From: an uncultured Burkholderiales bacterium
GTDB lineage: Bacteria > Pseudomonadota > Gammaproteobacteria > Burkholderiales > Burkholderiaceae
Reading direction: 5' to 3'
Assembly (NCBI GenBank): GCA_946480465.1
Contig: CAMLJY010000087.1
Coordinates: forward strand, 1 to 20,794
DNA length: 20,794 nt
A program made the translations under genes and the position numbers. The notes under the pieces were generated by a model that was given only the letters and a program-made list of their open reading frames with translations, ran no database searches and was not told where the DNA came from. Shown here one piece after another: positions 14,844 to 20,794 of this stretch (positions are counted from its first letter, which is position 1; each line of letters begins with the position of its first letter).

Positions 14844-14864
14844 CAAGCGCGAAAAACAAGCGCG
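14844..14864. repeat. Short direct repeat in the mscS/cysB divergent gap
   Basis: CAAGCGCG occurs at 14844-14851 and again at 14857-14864, separated by AAAAA. A third copy of the core CAAGCGC is at 14779-14785. The repeat sits 71 bases upstream of cysB. It could be a binding site for a regulator acting on this gap, but it does not look like the A/T-rich half-sites described for CysB. Confidence 0.4.
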
Positions 14865-14934
14865 CCGCGCATGAAAGTACCCCCAAAATCGCCGGCTCGC
14901 GCGGTTCACCCCGGCCCGCGCCGGTGGCTTCACG

Positions 14935-15894
14935 ATGAACTTCCAACAACTGCGTTCGGTGCGCGAGACAGTGCGCCAGGGCTTCAACCTGACGGCGGTG
15001 GCCGAGGTGCTGCACACCTCCCAGCCCGGCGTCAGCCGGCAGATTCGCGAGTTGGAGGACGAACTGGGCGTCGAAATCTTCCGGCGCGCCGGCAAGCGCC
15101 TGACCGGCCTGACGCCGCCTGGCGAGACGGTGCTGCCCATCATCGAACGCCTGCTGCACGAGGCTGACAACCTCAAGCACGCCGGCGATGACTTCGCGCA
15201 GCAGAACCGCGGCACGCTGACCATCGCGGCCACCCACTCGCAGGCCCGTTATGCGCTGCCGCCGGCGGTGCGCGATTTCCGCGCGCTGCGTCCCGAGGTG
15301 TCGCTGCGCATGCACCAGGGATCGCCGAAGCAGATCGCGGAGATGCTGCTGCGCGGCGAGGCCGACCTGGGCGTGGCCACCGAGGCGCTGGCCGACTACC
15401 CCGACCTGGTCGCCCTGCCCTGCTACCAGTGGGCGCATGCGGTGCTGGTGCCGGTGGGCCACCCCCTGGCGGCCGAGGCCGATGCCGGCGTGGCGCTGAC
15501 GCTGGACCGCCTGGCCAGGTGCCCGCTGGTGACCTATGAAAGCGGCTACACCGGCCGCGGCCACATCGACGAGGCCTTCGGCCGCGTCCGCCTGACGGCC
15601 AACATCGTGCTGGAGGCGATGGACGCCGACGTCATCAAGACTTATGTCGAATTGGGCCTGGGCGTGGGCATCGTCGCCGCCATCGCCTACGACGAGCAGC
15701 GCGACCACCACCTGCGCGCCATCGACGCGCGCCACCTGTTCGCGCCCAACCTCACCCGCGTGGCCGCCCGCCGTGGCGCGTACTTGAGGGGTTATGTGTA
15801 CGACTTCATCCAGACTTTCGCCTCGCCGCTGACCCGCCAGGTGGTGGAGCAGGCGCTGGCCGTGCAGCAGGACGGGAGCCGGTTCGAGATCTGA
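14935..15894 (+). CDS. cysB: CysB-type LysR regulator of sulfur assimilation
   Basis: A 319-residue CysB/Cbl-type LysR protein (E. coli CysB is 324). The N-terminal helix-turn-helix is MNFQQLRSVRETVRQGFNLTAVAEVLHTSQPGVSRQ, followed by REL-DELGVEIFRRAGKRLTGLTPPG. The ligand pocket keeps Thr100, Ser102 and Gln103 in ATHSQARYALP, and the later loop TYESGYTGRGHIDEAF is intact. CysB senses O- or N-acetylserine and activates sulfate uptake and reduction genes when sulfur is limiting. The ATG at 14935 has a GGTGG stretch 8 bases upstream. In this window it is separated by five genes from cysA, which lies at the right edge on the opposite strand. Cbl or another CysB paralogue is a possible alternative. 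Confidence 0.92.
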   Translation: MNFQQLRSVRETVRQGFNLTAVAEVLHTSQPGVSRQIRELEDELGVEIFRRAGKRLTGLTPPGETVLPIIERLLHEADNLKHAGDDFAQQNRGTLTIAATHSQARYALPPAVRDFRALRPEVSLRMHQGSPKQIAEMLLRGEADLGVATEALADYPDLVALPCYQWAHAVLVPVGHPLAAEADAGVALTLDRLARCPLVTYESGYTGRGHIDEAFGRVRLTANIVLEAMDADVIKTYVELGLGVGIVAAIAYDEQRDHHLRAIDARHLFAPNLTRVAARRGAYLRGYVYDFIQTFASPLTRQVVEQALAVQQDGSRFEI

Positions 15895-15903
15895 GGACGC
15901 CGT

Positions 15904-15938
15904 GCCCTCAGGCCAGACCTCTGGCCAGCCCTCAGGCC
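15904..15938. terminator. Hairpin and direct repeat between cysB and the AraC gene
   Basis: GGCCAG (15911-15916) pairs with CTGGCC (15921-15926) around ACCT, between the convergent cysB and AraC-family genes. The 11-base repeat GCCCTCAGGCC occurs on each side (15904-15914 and 15928-15938), the right copy entering the AraC gene end. It may be a two-way termination site, but no T-run is present. Confidence 0.35.
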
Positions 15939-16768
15939 CACAGCCGGTAGACCCAGAAGCACTCTTCGCGCTGCATGCGCTCGAGCAGGCGCGCCGGGCT
16001 TTCGCCGCTGGCGCGGCGGGCCGCGCGGCACAAGTCCGCCTGGTCGGCGTAGCCCGCGCCGGCCGCCACGTCGGCCCAGTCGACGCGGCCACGTGCCTGC
16101 TGCTGCATGGCTTCGAGGAAGGACCGCTCGGCGCGCGACAGGCCTTCCAGCCGCTGCAGCGGCTGACCGGCCCAGCGGCGGATGCGGCGCTGCGCCTGCC
16201 GCAGGCTGCGCCCCGGGGCGGACAGCGCGGCCTGCATCGCCAATGCGCGGGTCCAGTCCGCATAGCGCCAGGCGGCAGCGCCGCCGCGAACGGCGTGCCA
16301 GCGGGGCGCGAGAAAGCCTTGCACCAAGGCCAGCCGCGCCGGGGTGTCCGGCGCCTCCAGCACCGCCTGCAGCAGCGGCCCCCACCCATCGCGCGCCAGC
16401 ACCTCGCGCGCATCGCTGAAGCGGTCGACGTGGTCGGCCACCGGCAGGCCGGCCAGGGCCTGCACCGCGTCGGGCATCAACAGCAGCATGAAGACCCGCA
16501 CCGGGCCTGGGTTGGCGGTGATCGTGGGCAACGTCTGCGGGCCGCGGAAGACGATGGGGCCGGGCAGCGGCTGGCCATCGAGCAGCGCCGATCCCTCGAT
16601 GAACCAGGAGACGGCGCACAGCGGCGACGCCGGGAAGTGGTTGAAGCGTTCGGCCGGTGCGAGGCTGGCGCCGCGGGTGTCGCGCTCGATGAAGCCGCGC
16701 ACGCAGCCGGCCAGCGCTGCGGGTGCCGCGATCAGCCGTGCGGTGGGCGGTGCGGCGACGTCGGCCAT
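15932..16768 (-). CDS. AraC-family transcriptional regulator
   Basis: A 278-residue protein with an AraC-type C-terminus. The N-terminal part (about residues 10-115, FNHFPASPLCAVSWFIEG and IVFRGPQTLPTITANPG) resembles the DUF6597 sensor domain common in AraC proteins. The C-terminal DNA-binding part (about 205-270) includes LSRAERSFLEAM, then WADVAAGAGYADQADLCRAARRASGESPARLLERMQ, the second helix-turn-helix. That last motif is slightly off consensus: DLCRAARR where SHFSRAFRR is usual. The gene is divergent from a secreted SnoaL-like protein, with a 114-base gap, so that protein is the most likely target. The inducer is unknown. Confidence 0.88.
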   Translation of the reverse strand: MADVAAPPTARLIAAPAALAGCVRGFIERDTRGASLAPAERFNHFPASPLCAVSWFIEGSALLDGQPLPGPIVFRGPQTLPTITANPGPVRVFMLLLMPDAVQALAGLPVADHVDRFSDAREVLARDGWGPLLQAVLEAPDTPARLALVQGFLAPRWHAVRGGAAAWRYADWTRALAMQAALSAPGRSLRQAQRRIRRWAGQPLQRLEGLSRAERSFLEAMQQQARGRVDWADVAAGAGYADQADLCRAARRASGESPARLLERMQREECFWVYRLWA

Positions 16769-16882
16769 GCCCGCCAGTGTAGGAGCCGGGCGCCGGGTGC
16801 CCGGGTGCGGCGTCGCGATCGCTCAATACACCAAAGGCGGCCGTTCCTACAGTGCAGCCGTCATCACTGCTGTCATACCGTC

Positions 16883-17416
16883 ATGTCCCGACTCCTGCGC
16901 ATCGCTGCACTCGCCTTCACCACCAGCGCCGGTCTCGCGGCCGCCGAGGCGCCGGCCGACGCCGAGAGAGCGCGCCTCGAGCAGAACAAGGCCCTGGTCC
17001 GCGGCTACCTGACCGAGGTGTCGAACGAAGGCAACCTGGCTGCCGCGCCGCGCTACTTCGCAGCCGACCTGAGCTTCAACGGTTCCAAGGACCTGCGGCC
17101 CTTCCTTGCCTTCCGCCAGATGCTGCGCAGCGCGTTCCCTGACCACCGCTTGAGCATCGAGGACCAGGTGGCCGAGGGCGACCGCGTGGTCACGCGCGTG
17201 CGCTTCGAAGCCACGCACCTGCAGCCCTATGCCGGCATTGCGCCCACGGGCCGGCGGCTGCGCTACAGCGGCGTGGCGATCGACCGCATTGCCGACGGCA
17301 AGGTGGTCGAGATGTGGCACATGGCCAATCCGCTGGGGCTGCCCGAGCAACTGAGGGCACTGCTGTCGGCAGGGGCCGTGGAGGCCGCCGGCGCGGAAAT
17401 GCCGCGCCCCGACTGA
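16883..17416 (+). CDS. Exported SnoaL-like / ester cyclase family protein
   Basis: A 177-residue protein with a signal peptide (about 1-22, MSRLLRIAALAFTTSAGLAA) followed by a SnoaL-like, NTF2-fold domain. Typical stretches are NKALVRGYLTEVSNEGNLAAA, FRQMLRSAFPDHRLSIEDQVAEGDRVV, and AGIAPTGRRLRYSGVAIDRIADGKVVEMWHM. The family includes polyketide cyclases and many proteins of unknown role; the reaction cannot be told here. The ATG at 16883 begins the signal peptide; upstream in-frame sequence is antisense to the AraC gene. No good Shine-Dalgarno is visible. It is divergent from the AraC regulator that probably controls it. An exported SnoaL-like protein is less usual than the cytosolic forms. 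Confidence 0.85.
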   Translation: MSRLLRIAALAFTTSAGLAAAEAPADAERARLEQNKALVRGYLTEVSNEGNLAAAPRYFAADLSFNGSKDLRPFLAFRQMLRSAFPDHRLSIEDQVAEGDRVVTRVRFEATHLQPYAGIAPTGRRLRYSGVAIDRIADGKVVEMWHMANPLGLPEQLRALLSAGAVEAAGAEMPRPD

Positions 17417-17441
17417 GGCGGGCCGCTCACGGGCTGGCCAA

Positions 17442-17464
17442 GGCCCCGCCCTTGCGCCGGGGCC
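17442..17464 (+). terminator. Possible terminator hairpin after the SnoaL-like gene
   Basis: GGCCCCG (17442-17448) pairs with CGGGGCC (17458-17464) around a 9-base loop, 25 bases after the SnoaL-like stop. No T-run follows. The 3' arm overlaps the possible CHMI promoter. Confidence 0.3.
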
Positions 17465-17478
17465 GCCTTCGGTATGCT
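17452..17478 (+). promoter_or_regulatory. Possible sigma-70 promoter for the CHMI-like gene
   Basis: TTGCGC (17452-17457) and TATGCT (17473-17478) are 15 bases apart, slightly short of the ideal 17. The -10 matches 4 of 6 consensus bases. Transcription would start about 25 bases before the ATG at 17510. Confidence 0.3.
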
Positions 17479-17509
17479 CTGGCGCCCTCCACGACCCCGC
17501 CATGATGCG

Positions 17510-17866
17510 ATGCCTCACCTGACGCTCGAATACTCCAGCAACCTCGACACGCTGGATGCCGCCGGCCTGCTGTCGGAACTGAACGCGGCGCTGGCCGGTG
17601 CGGGTCCGTTCGAGGAGGTGGACATCAAGAGCCGTGCGTACCGCGTCGACTGCTTCGCCATCGGCACCGCGGCGGAGGGCCGGGCCTTCGTGCATGCCAA
17701 GCTGGCCCTGCTGAGCGGGCGCGCGCCGGCGGTGAAGGCGGACTTGTCGCAGTGCATGCTGCGGGTGCTGCAGCGCGCTTGCCCAGCGGTGGGCGGTGTC
17801 GAAACCCAGCTGTGCGCGGAGATCCTGGACATCGACCGCGACTCGTACGCGAAGGCCATCGCCTGA
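17510..17866 (+). CDS. 5-carboxymethyl-2-hydroxymuconate isomerase family protein
   Basis: A 118-residue member of the CHMI branch of the tautomerase superfamily. It starts MPHLTLEYSSNL, so Pro2, the catalytic base after Met removal, is present. Other CHMI stretches are VDIKSRAYRVDCFAIG and AFVHAKLALLSGRAPAVKADLS. In homoprotocatechuate (4-hydroxyphenylacetate) breakdown this enzyme (HpaF) isomerises 5-carboxymethyl-2-hydroxymuconate. No other hpa gene is in the window, so it may be an orphan copy or have another substrate. The ATG at 17510 was picked because the Pro2 motif follows directly; the frame also contains an upstream ATG at 17474. It is convergent with the EamA transporter. Confidence 0.9.
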   Translation: MPHLTLEYSSNLDTLDAAGLLSELNAALAGAGPFEEVDIKSRAYRVDCFAIGTAAEGRAFVHAKLALLSGRAPAVKADLSQCMLRVLQRACPAVGGVETQLCAEILDIDRDSYAKAIA

Positions 17867-17872
17867 TGCATC

Positions 17873-17900
17873 CGGCCGGCCCCGGGGACAGCGCCGGCCG
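17873..17900. terminator. GC hairpin between the convergent CHMI and EamA genes
   Basis: CGGCCGGC (17873-17880) and GCCGGCCG (17893-17900) form an 8-bp stem with a 12-base loop, starting 6 bases after the CHMI stop. Its place between two converging genes fits a two-way terminator, although a T-run is missing on both sides. Confidence 0.4.
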
Positions 17901-17942
17901 CGTCATTCACGCGTCATCAAGCCCGCCGGCCCTCACGGGCGC

Positions 17943-18845
17943 TCAAGCGCCGGCGCGGCGGCCGACCTGGCGCGTCGGCCACTTCACCGCGCCCACGGCC
18001 AGTGCGGTGCCGGCCAGGATCAGCGCGGCGCCGCCCCAGGCGCTGGGCTCCAGCCGCTCGTCGAGCAGCAGCGCGCCATAGGCCACGCCGAACACCGGCA
18101 CCAGGAAGGTCACCGTCAGCGCGCGCTGCGGGCCGGCGCGTTCGATCAGCCGGAAATACAGGATGTAGGCCAGCGCGGTGCACAGCGCGGCCACCAGCGC
18201 GATGGCCACCCAGGCGCGCAGGCCGGGCGCGCCGGCGCCGGTGAGCGGCGGCATCAGGAACCAGGCCGGCAGCGCCAGGCCCAGCGTGGCGCCCACCTGG
18301 CTGCCGGTGGCCGTGGCCAGCGGCGCCACGCCGGACAGGTAGCGCTTGGCGAAGCTGGCCGAGATGCCGTAGCAGAAGGTGGCGGCCAGGCAGGCCAGGA
18401 TGGCCCAGCCGGCGCCGCTGCCGGGCGCGCTGACCTTGCCCCAGCTGAGCAGCGCCACGCCCACCACGCCCAGTGCCAGGCCGGCGATGCGCGAGGGCGC
18501 CAGGCGGTCGCCCAGCCACGCCGCGGCCACGATGGCGCCCCAGATCGGCGTGGTGGCATTGAGGATGGAGGTGAGGCCGGTGGAGATCGACAGCACCGCG
18601 AACGAGAACAGCGCGAAGGGCAGCGCACTGTTGAAGACGCCGACCAGCAGCGCCGGCCCGAGGTGCTTCTTCAGCACGTGCACCTGGCGTTTCGCGGCCA
18701 GCACGGCCAGCAGCAGCATCGCGGCCAGTGCGACGCGCAGGAACGCGGTGCCGATCGGCCCGAAGTCCAGCGCGCCCCAGCGCATCAGCAGAAAGGAACC
18801 GCCCCACAGGGCGGCGAGCAGCACGAGGTCGGCAATCCAGGGCAT
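17943..18845 (-). CDS. EamA (DMT) family membrane transporter
   Basis: A 300-residue integral membrane protein with two EamA repeats and about ten membrane segments. It opens MPWIADLVLLAALWGGSFLLMRWGA, the usual first helix. The first repeat has LTSILNATTPIWGAIVAA, and the second has LTVTFLVPVFGVAYGALLLDERL, both hallmark helices of the drug/metabolite superfamily. Members export amino acids, metabolites or drugs; the substrate cannot be predicted. The ATG at 18845 was chosen at the start of the first helix, with a weak GAGAA upstream; the 73-codon extension upstream is antisense to the LysR gene. It is divergent from a GcvA-like LysR gene 132 bases away, which is its probable regulator. Confidence 0.92.
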   Translation of the reverse strand: MPWIADLVLLAALWGGSFLLMRWGALDFGPIGTAFLRVALAAMLLLAVLAAKRQVHVLKKHLGPALLVGVFNSALPFALFSFAVLSISTGLTSILNATTPIWGAIVAAAWLGDRLAPSRIAGLALGVVGVALLSWGKVSAPGSGAGWAILACLAATFCYGISASFAKRYLSGVAPLATATGSQVGATLGLALPAWFLMPPLTGAGAPGLRAWVAIALVAALCTALAYILYFRLIERAGPQRALTVTFLVPVFGVAYGALLLDERLEPSAWGGAALILAGTALAVGAVKWPTRQVGRRAGA

Positions 18846-18946
18846 GGGGTTCTCGGCAAAGGGGCGGCGAAAGCGGCCCGAAGCCCCGGATGCTGTCAAC
18901 GACCGCTTCACGGCACAAGCGAAATCGGCTGTGGCACTTTTTAGAA

Positions 18947-18961
18947 TTGCTGAACGGTCAA
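18947..18961. promoter_or_regulatory. Possible LysR box between the EamA and LysR genes
   Basis: TTG (18947-18949) and CAA (18959-18961) are separated by nine bases, which gives a T-N11-A type LysR box in an A/T-richer patch. It lies 16 bases upstream of the LysR ATG, so it would suit autorepression. The motif is short and could arise by chance. Confidence 0.3.
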
Positions 18962-19878
18962 TCGCCCTCGCCCGCCCATGAAACTGCCGCCGCTGAACGC
19001 CCTGCGCGCCTTCGATGCCGTCGCCCGGCTGGGTGGCGTGCGCCTGGCGGCGCAGGCGCTGCACGTGACGCCGGCGGCGGTGACGCAGCAGGTCAAGCTG
19101 CTGGAACGTTCACTGGGCGTGGCGCTGCTGCGGCGTGAAGGCCGCGGCGTCCAGTTGACCGATGCCGGCCAGCGGCTGCATGCCGGCACCGCGCGCCACC
19201 TGCGCGCCATCGCGCAGGCCGCGGACGACCTGCGGCCCCAGGGCCGGCGCGTGCGCGTCAGCACCGTGCCGAGCTTCGCGGTGCGCTGGCTGGTGCCGCG
19301 GCTGAAGCACTTCACGGCGCTGCACCCGGACGTGCAGATCGAGGTGGGGGCGGATCCGCGCGTGGTGAACCTGGACGACGGCGAGTACGACCTCGCGATC
19401 CGCGAGGGCCTGGGCCGCTACCCCGGCACCGAGACGCGCCTGCTGCTGCCGCTGCATGTCCTGCCGGTGTGCACGCCCGGCTACCGCCGCCGGGTGTTCG
19501 GCCGGGCACCGGCGCGGGGCTGGCCGAAGGCGCGGCTGCTGCACGAGGTGGGCCACGGCTGGTGGGCGCCATGGCTGGCCCAGGCGGGCATCCAGGGTGT
19601 GGACGTGGCGAGCGGGCTGCACTTCTCGCACACGGTGATGACGATCGCCGCCGCGCTGGACGAGCAGGGCGTGGCGCTGGTGCCGCGCATCTTCGTCGAG
19701 GAGGAACTGGCCGACGGCCGCCTCGTGGCGGTGGATGACCGGCTCTTCACCACCGGCATCGGGCTGTACCTGGCCTGGTCGGTGGCGCGCGCGGCAGCGC
19801 TGTCGCCGGCGGCGCTGCTGTTCCGCGACTGGCTGCTGGCCGAGGGCACGGCTGCGGCGGCGGCCGGGGCGCCGGCCG

Positions 19879-20794
<916 letters not shown>

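Overview
The window is about 20.8 kb of very GC-rich DNA (roughly 70% by eye) with tightly packed genes. It probably comes from a betaproteobacterium of the order Burkholderiales. The reasons are the two Bug/TctC-type periplasmic binding proteins (a family greatly expanded in that group), the CysB/CysA set, the LysR-rich gene content and the strong G/C third-position bias. This is inference; no rRNA or other taxonomic marker is present. I find 17 supportable protein genes plus a 3' gene fragment at the left edge. There are no tRNA, rRNA, CRISPR, IS or phage genes. Six of the 17 full or partial genes are transcriptional regulators from four families (ROK, IclR, LysR x3 including CysB, AraC).

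Layout. (1) 1-101: end of an unidentified Lys/Ala-rich protein. (2) 4342 down to 281, minus strand: a fructose-type sugar ABC importer operon, frcB-frcC-frcA, followed by a ROK regulator that overlaps frcA. A 27-bp A+T-rich near-perfect palindrome sits upstream of frcB and is the likely operator. (3) 4503-7798: a hydroxyacid oxidase (LldD/GOX family) with an IclR regulator, both on the minus strand, divergent from a Bug binding protein. A perfect 19-bp palindrome lies in the divergent gap. (4) 7933-11287: a second hydroxyacid oxidase coupled to a second Bug protein on the minus strand, divergent from a LysR regulator. (5) 11467-13409: a lone branched-chain-amino-acid-type binding protein, with a 7-bp tandem repeat starting just after its stop codon, and a DUF1428 (YbaA-like) gene. 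(6) 13600-15894: an MscS-type channel divergent from cysB. (7) 15932-17866: an AraC regulator divergent from a secreted SnoaL-like protein, then a CHMI-type tautomerase. (8) 17943-19922: an EamA (DMT) exporter divergent from a GcvA-like LysR regulator. (9) 19879-20794: the 3' part of cysA (sulfate/thiosulfate importer ATPase), cut by the right edge.

How it works together. The region is mainly small-molecule uptake and oxidation units, each with its own regulator next to it. The sugar importer unit is complete for transport, but no sugar catabolic gene is in view. The two oxidase/Bug units look like paralogous modules for taking up and oxidising 2-hydroxy acids, each wired to a different regulator family. 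None of the three orphan binding proteins (two Bug, one Liv-type) has a permease in the window. I see no defence system, biosynthetic cluster or clearly new system. The most distinctive features are the two operator palindromes, the duplicated oxidase/Bug modules, a ROK regulator that has lost its kinase motifs, and two tandem repeats with a 7-bp-based period.
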